Assembly (NCBI RefSeq): GCF_009765375.1
Contig: NZ_VTOK01000009.1
Location: 62,001-126,000 of the forward strand
DNA: 64,000 bases
Source of the DNA: Alteribacillus sp. YIM 98480
GTDB lineage: Bacteria > Bacillota > Bacilli > Bacillales > Marinococcaceae
Reading direction: 5' to 3'
The position numbers and the translations under genes are program-made. Below are positions 43,513-56,266 of the stretch, one piece after another (the stretch's first letter is position 1; the number at the start of each line of letters is the position of its first letter). The notes under the pieces are model-generated. The model was not told where the DNA came from and ran no database searches. It worked only from the letters and a program-made list of their open reading frames with translations.

Positions 43513-43540
43513 ATTCCATATTTTCCATTATAATTCCTTC
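43513..43540 (-). promoter_or_regulatory. SigH promoter of spo0F
   Basis: On the minus strand, GAAGGAATT, a 12-bp spacer and ATGGAAT match the SigH consensus (RNAGGAWWW, RNNGAAT) at every position. B. subtilis spo0F is also read from a SigH promoter. A near-match to a Spo0A box (TGTCGGA) lies downstream at about 43475. Confidence 0.82.
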
Positions 43541-43660
43541 ATTTAGTAATTTGTTTTTAATAGTAAAATAATGCTAAAGTCTTGATAGTTTCTGCTTGTC
43601 ATTCATTGGCGTATAATAGAGAAGAATTAACCGTGAACAGAAAGGCATGGGGTGAGAAAA

Positions 43661-44185
43661 ATGAAAATATTTGCTACCCAGCTGCAAGGTGTGTTTCAAA
43701 AAATAATGGAACAAGAAGAAGAAGCTATTGAAAATGGGGCGAGGTTAGCAGCACAAGGTCCAGCCGGCACGGGCAGTCTGCTAATTTACGCCACACCTTC
43801 TATGAGAGGAAATGCAGTAAATTTAGCTTATCATAAAGAGGCTCCGCCCCAAACCATACAAGTAATAGATTCGAAAGAATTCAAGGCTGAGCCTGTCGAT
43901 AGGGCGATTGTTTTAGCAGAGAAAGAAGAAGAAGCATATTTACATTCTTATATTGAGCTTTTGCAATCATCTGAAGTGCCAGTTGTGGTAATTGCTCCTT
44001 TTACCGAAGAGGAAGGCGGGATAACACTAGAACCAACAGACGTTTGGATTCACACTCATGTACGCGGCGGCCTTATACCAGATGAACATGGCAGCCGCAT
44101 AGGTGACCCGTCCGCACTATCCACCCTTTTTACCGGTCAGCTTCTTTATTTAAATATAAAAGAACTATTTGATGAATTAGAATAA
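43661..44185 (+). CDS. ywjG: DUF2529 family protein YwjG
   Basis: 174 residues of unknown function; the family is always near spo0F and pyrG in bacilli. Conserved features are the N-terminal IFATQLQGVF helix and a sugar-isomerase-like fold suggested by GSLLIYATPSMRGNAVNLA. GGGGTG lies 6 nt before the ATG at 43661; a GTG at 43652 with AAAGG upstream is an alternative start. Convergent with pyrG, sharing a terminator. Confidence 0.88.
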   Translation: MKIFATQLQGVFQKIMEQEEEAIENGARLAAQGPAGTGSLLIYATPSMRGNAVNLAYHKEAPPQTIQVIDSKEFKAEPVDRAIVLAEKEEEAYLHSYIELLQSSEVPVVVIAPFTEEEGGITLEPTDVWIHTHVRGGLIPDEHGSRIGDPSALSTLFTGQLLYLNIKELFDELE

Positions 44186-44237
44186 TATTTGTCGAGGATA
44201 CCGATTGTAAACATATTCAGTTTATAGCATTCTTAAA

Positions 44238-44396
44238 GTAAGAAAAGCGCAAGCGCCCTTGCTCACGAGCGACAAGTCCTGGAGGGGCGGCATATGGAAA
44301 GCTGATCTTTGCTTTCCATTGACGAACCGAAGGAACCTCGAGCGAGTAGGCAATGGAGCTAGACATCAAAAACGCCAAATATTTATAATTTCTTAC
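44238..44396 (+). repeat. Dispersed repeat, type A, copy 4
   Basis: Complete copy between ywjG and pyrG. The conserved hairpin and the GCTAGACATCAAAAACGCC/TTTCTTACC end are intact. Only 8 bp separate its end from the pyrG terminator stem. Confidence 0.85.
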
Positions 44397-44404
44397 CTTT
44401 TTAA

Positions 44405-44451
44405 AAAGAAGCTATTCCGTAAGTGGTAAAAACACACGGAATAGCTTCTTT
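44405..44451 (-). terminator. Bidirectional terminator between ywjG and pyrG
   Basis: AAAGAAGCTATTCCGT pairs perfectly over 16 bp with ACGGAATAGCTTCTTT, loop of 15 nt, directly after pyrG. It can serve both convergent genes. Confidence 0.9.
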
Positions 44452-44457
44452 GTTTCA

Positions 44458-46134
<1,677 letters not shown>

Positions 46135-46198
46135 TTACTTATTTCATTAGAAAAACTTGGCTTACCGCCAAATCCAAATGGCAAAAATTATAGTTTTT

Positions 46199-46245
46199 CT
46201 TATACTTTGTTCCTTTAACAAAGTTAAGATTACCTAAAGTATTAA
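46199..46245 (+). repeat. Small palindromic repeat, copy 2
   Basis: CTTATACTTTGTTCC-TTTAACAAAGTTAAGATTACC-TAAAGTATTAA. The inner CTTTGTT/AACAAAG pair is perfect. It lies in the 46063-46457 gap upstream of pyrG, which otherwise shows no gene. Confidence 0.65.
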
Positions 46246-46457
46246 AAAACTCAGGACTCATATAGCAGCTTCTACGATGACTTGCATAGGACGTTCTTTC
46301 TAGACATTTTCGATGTTCGAACAATCACTGTTCGAAGCCTTAAGAGAAAACTCTTAGAGATTCTGCCAAACACACTTTTTCCTTGTCTTCGTAAAAGTTC
46401 GTTTATTTTAACCGGGGCACTTGCCTTTTTATTAATTTATACTTTCCGATGTTCACA

Positions 46458-46608
46458 TAAGAAAAGCACAAGCGCCCTGATCAGCCTCGACAGGTAAATG
46501 TTCTCCAGGCAATAAAAGTGCTTTTTCCTTTAATGACTGGAGGTATTTAACCGCGGGAGGATGGGCGCTGAAGCCAGACATCAAAGCGCAAAATTTTATG
46601 CTTTCTTA
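46458..46608 (+). repeat. Dispersed repeat, type B, copy 4 (diverged)
   Basis: Family ends are recognisable (TAAGAAAAGCACAAGCGCC at the left, GGGCGCTGAAGCCAGACATC at the right), with an interior reduced to about 100 bp and diverged. It runs directly into a small palindromic repeat and then the rpoE terminator. Confidence 0.65.
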
Positions 46609-46650
46609 TACTTTGTTCCTTTAACAAAGATAAACATTCCTAAATTAAAA
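46605..46650 (+). repeat. Small palindromic repeat, copy 3
   Basis: CTTATACTTTGTTCC-TTTAACAAAGATAAACATTCC-TAAATTAAAA. It replaces the usual TTTCTTACC end of the adjoining dispersed repeat and abuts the rpoE terminator. Confidence 0.65.
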
Positions 46651-46701
46651 AAAAAACAAAAGTGACACCTCACCCTTTGGAGGGGCGCACTTTTGCTTGT
46701 T
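46651..46701 (-). terminator. rpoE terminator
   Basis: CAAAAGTG pairs with CACTTTTG around an inner CCTC/GAGG pair; a T-run follows on the minus strand. It lies about 95 bp after the stop codon. Confidence 0.7.
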
Positions 46702-46795
46702 TATTTTTCTCATATAAAAAGATTTAATTTGTAATCGTCAAAGCCCAAAAATGATTTTACCGAGCCCCTAAATAAAAGTCAAGCCCAAATACATT

Positions 46796-47272
46796 TTAAT
46801 ATTTGTCTTTTTCTCCGACATGTTCTTCATCCGACCCAAAGCCTTCAAATTCATCGTCTCTTTCATAATCATCAGCGTCTTCTTCTTGCGATAGTTCATC
46901 TAGTTCATCTTCAATATCCTCTAGATCTTCATCAAAATCATCTTCAAATTCATCGTAATCGTCTGCTTTTGGTTTTTTCGGTGCTTTAACCGTGGTGCTT
47001 AAGTCCTCATCAGATTGATCAAGCGGATACCACTCTCTTAATCCCCAATGATTTTCACCTAAATGAACAAAACGTCCATCCAGATTCATTGCTGTAAACA
47101 GTTTCGTACGGCGATTTTTTTTCTCTTCTGGAGAGAGACTTTTTAAATCTGAAATCTTTTTGATCAGCTCTTGGTAGTCATATGGTTTTTCTTCGTCTCC
47201 CAATAAAATATGAGCCAGTTCGACCGCGGACATTTCTTCGATTTGTTCCTCATTGTAATCAGAGATGCTCAC
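46796..47272 (-). CDS. rpoE: RNA polymerase delta subunit
   Basis: Gram-positive RNA polymerase accessory subunit affecting promoter-complex stability and recycling. About 158 residues: a folded N-terminal HARE-HTH domain (about 1-85, with DGRFVHLGENHWGLREWYP) and a highly acidic disordered tail. The first GTG at 47281 is too close to the Shine-Dalgarno; the GTG at 47272 has 8-nt spacing and starts MSISDYN. Confidence 0.95.
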   Translation of the reverse strand: MSISDYNEEQIEEMSAVELAHILLGDEEKPYDYQELIKKISDLKSLSPEEKKNRRTKLFTAMNLDGRFVHLGENHWGLREWYPLDQSDEDLSTTVKAPKKPKADDYDEFEDDFDEDLEDIEDELDELSQEEDADDYERDDEFEGFGSDEEHVGEKDKY

Positions 47273-47585
47273 GGATTTCACTTCCTTTCCGCTAAGTATT
47301 ACAAATCATGGCATCAAGGTTATCATAAAGCCCCTTAAAGTAAGAGCTAAACCGTCAAAATCATACTTTTCATTATAAACATATTTAGGGTATTTATGCC
47401 AGCGTTTTTAAATAAAATAAGAAAGGCCGGAGCAACAAGGCTTTGGCCTGCTTGATTCTGATTATTTTCTTGGTATTATCTTCTGCTTATTCATTCCTAA
47501 ATATAGGATCTGTTACTCCAACATCAGCTAATTTTAAACGAGGGCTTCTCCATTACAACAAGTGGTTGTTTAACCTGGCATTTTT
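47273..47585. other. Gap between rpoE and icmF
   Basis: About 310 bp without a gene. AGGCC (47424-47428) and GGCCT (47445-47449) with a following TTTCTTATTTT on the minus strand may form a weak icmF operon terminator. No convincing rpoE promoter was identified by eye. Confidence 0.35.
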
Positions 47586-50500
47586 TTACATATTTCTTCG
47601 ATATTGGCCTCCTACTTCGTAAAGGGCATGTGTTATTTGACCAAGACTCGCTACACGTACCGCTTTCATTAATTCTTCAAAAATGTTACCGCCGCTGACT
47701 GCCGTTTGTTGAAGGTTAGCTAAAGCTGTTTTTGCTTCTTCTTTATTTCGTTCTTGAAAATGGTGTAAGCTTTTAATCTGGCCCTCTTTTTCCTCTTTGC
47801 TTGCACGAGCGAGTTCCATATCAAACTCTTCCTCTTCTTCTTCCGGATTTAAATATGTGTTCACTCCAATTATAGGCAATTCCCCGGAGTGCTTTTTCAT
47901 TTCATAATACATCGATTCTTCCTGAATTTTTCCGCGCTGGTACTGGGTTTCCATGGAACCAAGGACGCCTCCGCGGTCATTAAGACGTTCTAACTCCTGC
48001 AACACTGCTTCTTCGACAAGATCCGTTAACTCTTCAATAATAAACGAACCTTGTACAGAGTTTTCATTTTTAGCTAAGCCGAGTTCTTTTGTAATGATCA
48101 TTTGAATAGCCATTGCACGACGGACGGAATGTTCTGTTGGAGTAGTGACAGCTTCATCATAAGCATTTGTATGAAGAGAATTACAGTTATCATATATAGC
48201 AAGCAAAGCCTGCAGAGTGGTGCGGATATCGTTAAAATCTAATTCCTGCGCATGCAATGAGCGTCCTGATGTCTGAATATGGTATTTCAATTTTTGACTG
48301 CGTTCATTCCCGCCATATTTATTTTTCATAACAGTAGACCAAATCCGGCGGGCAACACGGCCAATCACCGCATATTCCGGGTCCAGTCCATTACTGAAGA
48401 AAAACGATAAGTTAGGAGCAAAATCATCAATGTGCATACCACGGCTTAAGTAATACTCCACATATGTGAATGCATTTGCAAGGGTAAATGACAGCTGACT
48501 AATCGGGTTGGCTCCTGCTTCTGCTATATGGTATCCCGAAATAGAAACCGAATAATAGTTACGAACGTTGTGGTCGATAAAATACTGTTGAATATCCCCC
48601 ATCATTCTAAGAGCAAATTCTGTAGAAAAAATACACGTATTCTGGCCTTGGTCTTCTTTTAAAATATCGGCCTGCACTGTTCCACGAACGGTCGATAGCG
48701 TCTGCGCTTTCATATTTTCGTATTCTTCGGCAGTTGGTTTTCTCTCATTTTCTTTTTCGAAACGCTCCACTTGCTGATCAATGGCTGTATTCATGAACAT
48801 CGCTAAAATAATTGGTGCAGGTCCATTTATTGTCATGGACACAGAGGTTGTCGGCGAAATTAAATCGAAGCCTTCGTACAGTTTCTTCATGTCTTCTAGC
48901 GTACAAATACTGACGCCGCTTTCACCTACTTTTCCATAAATATCAGGACGGTAATCCGGGTCTTCGCCGTATAAAGTCACAGAATCAAACGCCGTGCTTA
49001 ATCGTTTTGCTTCATCACCTTTAGAAAGATAATGAAAACGGCGGTTCGTCCGCGCGGGAGTTCCTTCTCCGGCGAATTGCCGCTTTGGATCTTCTCCCTT
49101 TCGTTTAAACGGAAAAACTCCCGCTGTAAAGGGAAAACGGCCGGGAACATTTTCTTTTAATGACCAGCGTACAATTTCTCCCCAATCCTCAAAAGAAGGT
49201 AAAATTACTTTAGGGATTTTCAAACCAGAAAGCGTTTCGGTTTGAAGCTCTGTGACAATTTCTTTATCTCGAATAACCGTAGTAAAGGTATCTTGCTTAT
49301 ACGATTCTTTTAAGTGATCCCATTCTTCTAAAAGTTTTTTTACGTCTGAATCAAGCGTTTCTTCCAAATTATCATATATTTTTTCAAGCTCCTTAGTATC
49401 CACGCCTTTTTCCTTTAATAACTGGATCGCCCCAGTTAATTGAAATAGCTTTCTTGCTGTTTTTTCCTGTTCTAATGAATGACCTTTATATTGACGAACC
49501 GTCTGGACAATCTCACGTAAATACGGGGAACGCTCTGGTGGAATAATTAAATCTTTCTTGCCCGTTTCTTTGGTTGTATCAATCGTAGTTTCCCATTCGG
49601 TCCCAAAATTTTTATTAATCGTATTTACTAACGCAGCAAATAAAACATTCGTTCCAGGGTCATTAAATTGACTGGCAATTGTCCCGTAAACAGGCATTTT
49701 ACTAAGGTCCTCATCAAATAACATGTGACTGCGCTGGTATTGCTTTCGAACATCGCGAAATGCATCCTCAGATCCTTTCCGGTCGAACTTATTGATAGCA
49801 ATTAAGTCTGCAAAATCAATCATATCTATCTTCTCTAATTGAGAAGGGGCGCCAAATTCACTTGTCATCACATACATTGAAACGTCAGCAAATTCTGTAA
49901 TTTCAGCATCGCCTTGTCCGATCCCGCTTGTTTCAATAATAATAAAGTCAAATCCAGCAGCTTTTGTTACTGCAATAGCTTCACGTAAACTTTTTGTCGT
50001 TTCTGTTTTGGACCCTCTCGTTGCAAGACTTCTCATAAAAACGCGAGGATGGTGTATCGCATTCATGCGAATCCTGTCACCAAGCAAGGCGCCGCCTGTT
50101 TTTTGTTTTGTCGGATCAATCGATAAAATGGCGATGGTTTTGTCTGTAAACTCGCGCAGGAAACGTCTGACTAGCTCATCTGTAAGAGAGCTTTTTCCGG
50201 CTCCTCCCGTTCCAGTAATACCTAAAATGGGCACCTTGTTTCCAATTGACTGTAGTTCCTTCAAAGCACTGTGCCATTCTTCATCTAAGTTTTCTTTGTC
50301 TTCTTCTACTACTGAAATAAACCGGGCTACAGCTTGACTTGATTTGTCTTTTACTTCTTCCAACAAAGCCTTGCCGCTTTTAAAAGTCGGATAATCACAC
50401 TCTTTTAACATCTGACTGATCATACCGCGCAGACCAAATGTACGTCCGTCCTCCGGGGAAAATATATGAGCAATGCCGTAATTATGGAGTTCTTCTATTT

Positions 50501-50825
50501 CCGGAGGAGTAATGACGCCTCCTCCGCCTCCGTATATTCTAATATGGCCAGCGTTTTTTTCTCGGAGTAAATCGTAGCAATATTTAAAATATTCTATGTG
50601 TCCTCCTTGATAAGAGGATATAGCTATCCCCTGTACATCTTCTTGTATCGCAGCGTCTACTATTTCTTCAACAGAACGATTATGACCTAAATGGATTACC
50701 TCGGCTCCCCCTGCCTGGAGGAGTCGGCGCATGATGTTGATCGAAGCATCGTGGCCGTCGAACAAACTAGAAGCTGTAACAAAACGAACCGGGTTCACAG
50801 GTTTGTATAATTCTTCTACAGCCAA
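47586..50825 (-). CDS. icmF: Fused isobutyryl-CoA mutase IcmF
   Basis: Adenosylcobalamin enzyme that interconverts isobutyryl-CoA and butyryl-CoA. 1079 residues in one chain: B12-binding domain (about 10-145, DGHDAS with the axial His25), a MeaB-like G-protein chaperone domain (about 195-450, P-loop [13 protein letters not shown]) and the catalytic TIM-barrel domain (about 560-1060, [13 protein letters not shown]). The domain order is diagnostic of IcmF and not of methylmalonyl-CoA mutase. TTG start with AAAGGAGG 8 nt upstream. It is the last gene of the acyl-CoA operon, 14 bp after the TetR gene. Confidence 0.95.
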   Translation of the reverse strand: MAVEELYKPVNPVRFVTASSLFDGHDASINIMRRLLQAGGAEVIHLGHNRSVEEIVDAAIQEDVQGIAISSYQGGHIEYFKYCYDLLREKNAGHIRIYGGGGGVITPPEIEELHNYGIAHIFSPEDGRTFGLRGMISQMLKECDYPTFKSGKALLEEVKDKSSQAVARFISVVEEDKENLDEEWHSALKELQSIGNKVPILGITGTGGAGKSSLTDELVRRFLREFTDKTIAILSIDPTKQKTGGALLGDRIRMNAIHHPRVFMRSLATRGSKTETTKSLREAIAVTKAAGFDFIIIETSGIGQGDAEITEFADVSMYVMTSEFGAPSQLEKIDMIDFADLIAINKFDRKGSEDAFRDVRKQYQRSHMLFDEDLSKMPVYGTIASQFNDPGTNVLFAALVNTINKNFGTEWETTIDTTKETGKKDLIIPPERSPYLREIVQTVRQYKGHSLEQEKTARKLFQLTGAIQLLKEKGVDTKELEKIYDNLEETLDSDVKKLLEEWDHLKESYKQDTFTTVIRDKEIVTELQTETLSGLKIPKVILPSFEDWGEIVRWSLKENVPGRFPFTAGVFPFKRKGEDPKRQFAGEGTPARTNRRFHYLSKGDEAKRLSTAFDSVTLYGEDPDYRPDIYGKVGESGVSICTLEDMKKLYEGFDLISPTTSVSMTINGPAPIILAMFMNTAIDQQVERFEKENERKPTAEEYENMKAQTLSTVRGTVQADILKEDQGQNTCIFSTEFALRMMGDIQQYFIDHNVRNYYSVSISGYHIAEAGANPISQLSFTLANAFTYVEYYLSRGMHIDDFAPNLSFFFSNGLDPEYAVIGRVARRIWSTVMKNKYGGNERSQKLKYHIQTSGRSLHAQELDFNDIRTTLQALLAIYDNCNSLHTNAYDEAVTTPTEHSVRRAMAIQMIITKELGLAKNENSVQGSFIIEELTDLVEEAVLQELERLNDRGGVLGSMETQYQRGKIQEESMYYEMKKHSGELPIIGVNTYLNPEEEEEEFDMELARASKEEKEGQIKSLHHFQERNKEEAKTALANLQQTAVSGGNIFEELMKAVRVASLGQITHALYEVGGQYRRNM

Positions 50826-50839
50826 GTAAAAAACCTCCT

Positions 50840-51487
50840 TTAAATACTTTTATCCATTTTTATATTTTCCTGTACAACACCATATAAAAGCTGGCGTGTT
50901 TGTAAGGAAGTATATTCATCCAGAGTAAACTCTTTTTGCACAGACCAGCGGCGAAAAGTCCACATGTGCCCTCCTACCATAATGCTGTGAGCGAGCATTC
51001 TTATTGCTTTTTCAGAAAGCTCTAAATGTCCTTCTTTGCAGCACGTCTTAACGGTGCTTTCTATAATAGCGGTCATCGCGTTTTCCTTTTCTAACACATA
51101 GGGCAGTGCTTCTTTTGGCAGGGATTTAGACTCCTGGTACATAACAAGCACTTCATCCTGCATATCATCCATTACTTTAAATAAAGACTGTATCACTTGC
51201 TTTAATCTATCTATTCCGACAGTTTCATTGGTCAATAGCGATTCCAGCCGAGTTCTTACTTCTTCATACACGGAGTCACAAACAAGATACAGCACATCTT
51301 CTTTGGAACCGATATATTCATATAACGTGCCGATACTAAACCCTGCTTCCTTAGCAATTTCTCTAGTTGTCGTACGGTGAAATCCCTTTTGCTTAAAAAG
51401 AGCTACTGCTCCTTTGACCATTTGTTCTCTTCTGCGCTGAATAAGCTGTTGATCCTTTACCATGGACGGTACCTTCTTTTTCGCCAA
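50840..51487 (-). CDS. TetR/AcrR-family regulator of the acyl-CoA module
   Basis: 215 residues: N-terminal helix-turn-helix (about 20-65, [28 protein letters not shown]) and a helical ligand domain with [10 protein letters not shown]. By position it probably senses an acyl-CoA and represses the operon it belongs to. The start chosen is TTG with AAAGGAGG 9 nt upstream; an ATG at 51463 after AAGAAGGT is an alternative. Two similar palindromes upstream of the operon and of the FeS oxidoreductase gene are candidate operators. It is not an obvious orthologue of B. subtilis FadR. Confidence 0.88.
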   Translation of the reverse strand: MAKKKVPSMVKDQQLIQRRREQMVKGAVALFKQKGFHRTTTREIAKEAGFSIGTLYEYIGSKEDVLYLVCDSVYEEVRTRLESLLTNETVGIDRLKQVIQSLFKVMDDMQDEVLVMYQESKSLPKEALPYVLEKENAMTAIIESTVKTCCKEGHLELSEKAIRMLAHSIMVGGHMWTFRRWSVQKEFTLDEYTSLQTRQLLYGVVQENIKMDKSI

Positions 51488-51521
51488 TGGCCCCGCCTCC
51501 TTTAACCTGACATTTCTATAT

Positions 51522-52664
51522 TTAATCTGCTAACAGCATTTTACCGATAACTAAACGTTGAATTTCGTTTGTTCCTTCATAAATTTGGGTAATTTTAGCG
51601 TCGCGCATAAAACGCTCCACCGGATATTCTTTCGTATAACCGTATCCTCCAAAAACCTGTACTGCTTCCGTTGTTACTTCCATCGCTGTATCCCCAGCGA
51701 ACAGTTTGGACATAGCTGACTCCTTGCCATAAGAGACGCCTTCACTTTCTCTCCAGGCAGCTTGATATGTTAACAAACGGGAAGCTTCTATTTTCGTTGC
51801 CATGTCTGCTAATTTAAAAGAAATACCTTGCATACTGCCAATGGGTTTGCCAAACTGTTTTCTCTCTTTTGCATAATCTGTTGCAGCATCAAGTGCTCCT
51901 TGTGCAATTCCTACTGCCTGGGCAGCAATTCCATTTCTTCCGCCGTCTAATGTTTTCATTGCAATTTTAAACCCTTCGCCTTCTTCTCCGAGCAAGTTTT
52001 CTGCGGGTACTCGACAGTTTTCCATAATAATTTCAGTTGTGGGAGAGGAACGGATACCTAACTTTTTTTCCTTCTTGCCAACAGAAAAACCGGGGAAATC
52101 TTTCTCGATAATAAAAGCACTGACTCCTTTATGTTTTTTCTCAGGAGAGGTGACAGCAAACACAACGTAAACGTCTGCCATACCGCCATTGGTAATGAAT
52201 ATTTTTGAACCGTTAAGAACGTACTCATCCCCGTCTTTTGCAGCAGTTGTTTTCATCGCTGCGGCATCTGAGCCTGAACCTGGCTCGGTCAGTCCATATG
52301 CCCCCATCATTTTGCCTTCTGCCAGCGCTTTTAAATATTTCTTTTTCTGGTTTTCGTTTCCAAATGTATAAATCGGCCAGCTGGCAAGAGAAAGGTGCGC
52401 CGATAATGTTACTCCCGTGGAAGCACACACTCTGGACAATTCTTCAACCGCTATAACATAACTAAGATAATTTGCACCGATGCCTCCATATTTTTCCGGC
52501 CATGGAATACCGGTTAAACCAAGCTCAGCCATTTGATCAAACAATTTCCGGTCAAATTTTTCTTCTTCATCACGTTCAGCCGCAGTAGGTGCCACCTCAT
52601 TATTCGCAAAATCACGGACCATTTTACGTATCATCTCTTGTTCGTCGGTTAAAAGAAAATTCAT
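51522..52664 (-). CDS. acdA: Acyl-CoA dehydrogenase (AcdA-like)
   Basis: FAD enzyme that oxidises acyl-CoA to enoyl-CoA and passes electrons to ETF. 380 residues; FAD/substrate motif [11 protein letters not shown], and the catalytic-base glutamate in [10 protein letters not shown] near residue 365. About 60 percent identical by eye to the next gene upstream, suggesting tandem duplication with different chain specificity (short-chain or branched). ATG with AAAGGGGAAG. Part of the operon with mmgABC and icmF. Confidence 0.93.
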   Translation of the reverse strand: MNFLLTDEQEMIRKMVRDFANNEVAPTAAERDEEEKFDRKLFDQMAELGLTGIPWPEKYGGIGANYLSYVIAVEELSRVCASTGVTLSAHLSLASWPIYTFGNENQKKKYLKALAEGKMMGAYGLTEPGSGSDAAAMKTTAAKDGDEYVLNGSKIFITNGGMADVYVVFAVTSPEKKHKGVSAFIIEKDFPGFSVGKKEKKLGIRSSPTTEIIMENCRVPAENLLGEEGEGFKIAMKTLDGGRNGIAAQAVGIAQGALDAATDYAKERKQFGKPIGSMQGISFKLADMATKIEASRLLTYQAAWRESEGVSYGKESAMSKLFAGDTAMEVTTEAVQVFGGYGYTKEYPVERFMRDAKITQIYEGTNEIQRLVIGKMLLAD

Positions 52665-52696
52665 TATTTCTTCCCCTTTCCACCGTTTAGTAAAAT

Positions 52697-53848
52697 TCAG
52701 CCTATCTCATTGCCAAGTAAATGTTTTCCAATTACAATTCTTTGAATTTCGCTCGTTCCTTCATATATTTCACATATTTTTGCGTCACGGAAAAACCGTT
52801 CAGCCGGATACTCTTTCGTATATCCGTATCCCCCGAAAATTTGAACCGCTTCGGTTGCGACAGTCACAGCAGTACGAGATGCAAACAGCTTTGCCATGGA
52901 TGCTTCCTTTCTACAAGGAACCTCTTTTGATCGAAGACTTGCTGCTTGATAGGTTAATAGTTTCGCTGCTTCAACGTTAGCTGCCATATCTGCCAATTTA
53001 AAAGAAACTCCCTGCTTGGAACCAATCGGTTTGCCGAATTGTTTTCTCTCTTTCGCATAAGCAGTTGCTGCTTCAAGGGCTCCTTCGGCTATTCCAAGTG
53101 ACTGCGCTGCTATACCTATGCGACCTGCAGAAAGGTTGGCCATCGCGATACTAAATCCTTCTCCTTCTTTTCCAAGGAGATTTTCTTGTGGAACTTCACA
53201 ATTTTCCAAAATAACCTCTGTCGTATTAGAGCCATTTAACCCCATCTTCTTTTCTTTTTTCCCTATTTGAAAACCAGGGAAATTTTTCTCTACAATAAAT
53301 GCACTCATTCCTTTTACTACTTGGGCAGGGTCAGTCTTAGCAAAAAGAATATAGGTGTCAGCTGCTCCTCCATTTGTAATGAACACCTTAGAACCATTCA
53401 AAATATAACGATCCTTTTTCTTTACTGCTGTTGTTTTAAGGGATGCCGCATCACTTCCTGCGCCGGATTCAGTCAGCGCAAAAGCGCCAAGATACTTTCC
53501 GGAAGCCAATTTGGACACATACTTTTTCTTCTGTTCTTCATTGCCAAAATATATAATGGGATTTGTGCCAACAGACGTATGCACAGATAAAATAACTCCT
53601 AAAGCTGGACTCACTTTTGATAATTCTTGAATAGCGATTATATAAGAAAAAAACTCCATTCCAGCCCCGCCGTACCTCTCTTCGACTGGTATGCCCATTA
53701 AACCAAGCTGACCCATCTCTGTTACGAGCTCTTTTGGAAAACGATCTTCCTCTTCCATCCTTTTCACTTCCGGCTTTATACGATCATTAGCAAAATCACG
53801 AACCATTTTCCTCATCATGGCTTGTTCCTCTGTAAAGGTGAGATTCAT
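52697..53848 (-). CDS. mmgC: Acyl-CoA dehydrogenase (MmgC-like)
   Basis: 383 residues, same family as its neighbour: [11 protein letters not shown] and catalytic [15 protein letters not shown]. In B. subtilis MmgC forms with MmgA and MmgB a short-chain oxidation set in the mother cell. Here the set is linked to IcmF, so butyryl-CoA and isobutyryl-CoA are likely substrates. ATG with GGAGGGGAG. 24 bp downstream of mmgB. Confidence 0.92.
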   Translation of the reverse strand: MNLTFTEEQAMMRKMVRDFANDRIKPEVKRMEEEDRFPKELVTEMGQLGLMGIPVEERYGGAGMEFFSYIIAIQELSKVSPALGVILSVHTSVGTNPIIYFGNEEQKKKYVSKLASGKYLGAFALTESGAGSDAASLKTTAVKKKDRYILNGSKVFITNGGAADTYILFAKTDPAQVVKGMSAFIVEKNFPGFQIGKKEKKMGLNGSNTTEVILENCEVPQENLLGKEGEGFSIAMANLSAGRIGIAAQSLGIAEGALEAATAYAKERKQFGKPIGSKQGVSFKLADMAANVEAAKLLTYQAASLRSKEVPCRKEASMAKLFASRTAVTVATEAVQIFGGYGYTKEYPAERFFRDAKICEIYEGTSEIQRIVIGKHLLGNEIG

Positions 53849-53872
53849 TCGTGACTCCCCTCCGTTGTTATT

Positions 53873-54727
53873 TTACTTATTGTAGTTATAAAAGCCGCGG
53901 CCCGCTTTTTTTCCAAGCCATCCTGCTTTCACACACTTGCGGAGCAGTGGACAAGGCCGGTATTTATCATCCCCGAAACCATCGTGGAGTGTTTCCATGA
54001 TGTACAAACAAGTATCAAGACCAATAAAATCGGCTAGGGTGAGCGGTCCCATTGGGTGATTCATCCCCAATTTCATCACTTGATCAATATCTTCTGGAGA
54101 AGATACACCCTCATATACTGTATAAATTGCCTCATTAATCATTGGCATAAGAATTCTATTGGAAACAAAACCTGGGAAATCATTTACTTCGACGGGGGTT
54201 TTATGAAGAGACTCTGCTGTTTGTTTGACTGCATCGAATACCTTATCACTTGTTGCGAGTCCTCTTATAATTTCTACTAACTTCATCACTGGGACTGGAT
54301 TCATAAAGTGCATGCCAATGACTTGAGAAGGGCGTGATGTTTCTGCTGCAATTTCTGTGATAGGAAGAGAAGAAGTATTTGTCGCAAGTATGGCGTGAGG
54401 TGGAGCACATTCATCAAGCTCCTTAAATACTTTCTTTTTCACATCCATATTTTCAACAATTGCTTCCACTACTAAATCTGCTTTTGAAGCATTTTCTAAC
54501 TCCGTGGATGGAACTATACGACTTAGTATTTCTGATTTTTCCTCACCTGAAAGCCGTCCTTTTTCGATTTGTCTCGTCAAATTCTTTTTTACTCTTTCTA
54601 AACCTTTTTCGACCTGATTCTCTTCTACATCGTGCAAGTAAACATAATATCCAGACTGGGCATGAACCTGAGCAATTCCTGACCCCATCTGACCAGCACC
54701 GACAACCATTATCGTTTGAATATCCAT
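53873..54727 (-). CDS. mmgB: 3-Hydroxybutyryl-CoA dehydrogenase
   Basis: NAD(P)-dependent oxidation of 3-hydroxyacyl-CoA. 284 residues: Rossmann [24 protein letters not shown], the catalytic [13 protein letters not shown] histidine and the C-terminal dimer domain. ATG with AGGAGGAG. 58 bp downstream of the thiolase gene. No enoyl-CoA hydratase is encoded in this operon, so that step must come from elsewhere. Confidence 0.94.
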   Translation of the reverse strand: MDIQTIMVVGAGQMGSGIAQVHAQSGYYVYLHDVEENQVEKGLERVKKNLTRQIEKGRLSGEEKSEILSRIVPSTELENASKADLVVEAIVENMDVKKKVFKELDECAPPHAILATNTSSLPITEIAAETSRPSQVIGMHFMNPVPVMKLVEIIRGLATSDKVFDAVKQTAESLHKTPVEVNDFPGFVSNRILMPMINEAIYTVYEGVSSPEDIDQVMKLGMNHPMGPLTLADFIGLDTCLYIMETLHDGFGDDKYRPCPLLRKCVKAGWLGKKAGRGFYNYNK

Positions 54728-54785
54728 ATTATCTCCTCCTGCATCCTCCCTATTTATAGGCTGGTACTAAGATCTGACTGTAGTT

Positions 54786-55964
54786 TTATACTTCAATCAT
54801 GATGGCATCCCCCTGGCCGCCGCCGCTGCAAATAGCAGCAATGCCGGTTCCTCCTCCTCTACGTTTTAATTCATTAGCTAAAGTTAAGATGATCCGCGCT
54901 CCACTTGCACCAATTGGATGACCAAGAGCTACCGCTCCTCCGTTTACATTTACTTTGTCAGCATCAAGGCCAGCCAGCTGTTCACCAATCAGAGCCACTG
55001 CTGCGAAAGCTTCGTTTACTTCAAATAAATCTATATCCTTGAGGGATTTACCTGTTTTCTCTAATAATTTATTAATTACCAATCCTGGGGTCTTCGGAAA
55101 ATCCCCCGCTTCTACTGCAAGAGCTGTGTGACTTATAATGGCAGCAAGGGGCCGTTTCCCTTCCTTTTTCGCACGCTCTTCACTCATTACTACCATAGCA
55201 CAAGCACCGTCATTGACACCTGGTGCGTTCCCCGCCGTAACCGTACCTTCTTTTGCAAAAACCGGCTTTAACTTTTGCAGCGCTTCGATAGCAGTGTCTT
55301 TCCGAGGACTTTCGTCTTCAGAAACGACAAGAGGGTTTCCCTTTCTTTGAGGAATTTCTATCGGTGTAATTTCTTCTGAAAAATAACCCTTTTCTTTTGC
55401 TTCATTCACCCGCTGATGGCTGCGAAGAGCCCAGTTATCCTGCATTTCCCGGGAAATACCGACTTCATTCGCTGCTTGGTTCCCATATACTCCCATATGA
55501 ACTCCTTGGAAAGAACAAGTTAAACCATCATGGACCATCAAATCTTTCATGGAAGCATCACCCATTCGTGCTCCCCAGCGTGCTTTCGGCACAAAATATG
55601 GAGCATTGCTCATTGATTCCATTCCTCCGGCAACTAAGACTTCTCCGTCTTCTGCTCTTATTATTTGATCAGCCAGCGTCACACTCCGCATCCCAGAAGC
55701 GCACACTTTATTAATCGTTTCTGTCTCTACTTCCCATGAAAGGCCTGCATGGCGTGCAGCCTGGCGCGAAGGAATCTGCCCCTGACCGCCTTGTAATACA
55801 TTTCCCATAATGACTTCTTGAATTTCTTCAGGGTTTGTCTTTGTGGTCTCTAATGCCCCTTTTATCGCTTCGCCGCCTAACTCAGATGCCGTTAAACTGC
55901 TTAATGCTCCGCCAAATTTTCCAAATGGAGTACGTGCCCCGCCAACTATTACTGATTTTGCCAT
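54786..55964 (-). CDS. mmgA: Acetyl-CoA acetyltransferase (thiolase)
   Basis: Cleaves 3-ketoacyl-CoA, or condenses two acetyl-CoA. 392 residues with catalytic Cys88 (INKVCASGMRS), the HPIGASGA histidine and the C-terminal AICSGGGQGDA cysteine. The longest frame extends 25 codons further, but AAAGGAGG is placed exactly for the ATG at 55964, where thiolases normally begin. First gene of the operon mmgA-mmgB-mmgC-acdA-tetR-icmF. Confidence 0.95.
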   Translation of the reverse strand: MAKSVIVGGARTPFGKFGGALSSLTASELGGEAIKGALETTKTNPEEIQEVIMGNVLQGGQGQIPSRQAARHAGLSWEVETETINKVCASGMRSVTLADQIIRAEDGEVLVAGGMESMSNAPYFVPKARWGARMGDASMKDLMVHDGLTCSFQGVHMGVYGNQAANEVGISREMQDNWALRSHQRVNEAKEKGYFSEEITPIEIPQRKGNPLVVSEDESPRKDTAIEALQKLKPVFAKEGTVTAGNAPGVNDGACAMVVMSEERAKKEGKRPLAAIISHTALAVEAGDFPKTPGLVINKLLEKTGKSLKDIDLFEVNEAFAAVALIGEQLAGLDADKVNVNGGAVALGHPIGASGARIILTLANELKRRGGGTGIAAICSGGGQGDAIMIEV

Positions 55965-56055
55965 ACTATCTTTCCTCCTTTTTGTGTAAGCAAGAAAAGT
56001 CCAGAAACCTCGCATTAATTTTTTGTATTTTCTAAACAATAAAAATTTAAAAATC

Positions 56056-56085
56056 GATCGAACGCTCGCTCACTTTTTGTATCAA
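56056..56085 (-). promoter_or_regulatory. Candidate operator and promoter of the mmgA operon
   Basis: The palindrome GATCGAACGCTCGCTC lies at 56056-56071 and resembles a site upstream of the FeS oxidoreductase gene. On the minus strand TTGATA (56080-56085), 17 bp and TTCGAT (56057-56062) form a weak promoter in which the operator would cover the -10 and spacer. Confidence 0.45.
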
Positions 56086-56106
56086 AAAAAATCCGTATAC
56101 ATGTTG

Positions 56107-56132
56107 AAAAAAGGGGGAATATCGATTCCCCC
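56107..56132 (-). terminator. Terminator of the FeS oxidoreductase gene
   Basis: GGGGGAA pairs with TTCCCCC, 6-nt loop, followed by TTTTTT on the minus strand. It separates this gene from the mmgA operon. Confidence 0.82.
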
Positions 56133-56158
56133 GCTATCAATATTTCTTGCGCCTCTGC

Positions 56159-56172
56159 TGAAAACGCTTTCC
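56159..56172 (-). promoter_or_regulatory. cre-like site upstream of mmgA
   Basis: TGAAAACGCTTTCC fits the CcpA consensus TGWAANCGNTNWCA at 13 of 14 positions. It lies about 75 bp upstream of the candidate mmgA promoter. Confidence 0.6.
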
Positions 56173-56266
56173 TCACCTATTAAACTACTTCAAATTGGTA
56201 TAAAAATCAAGTATTAATTTACCAGCACTACTTCATTTATTACTGTTTAGAAGCTGTCGTTATATG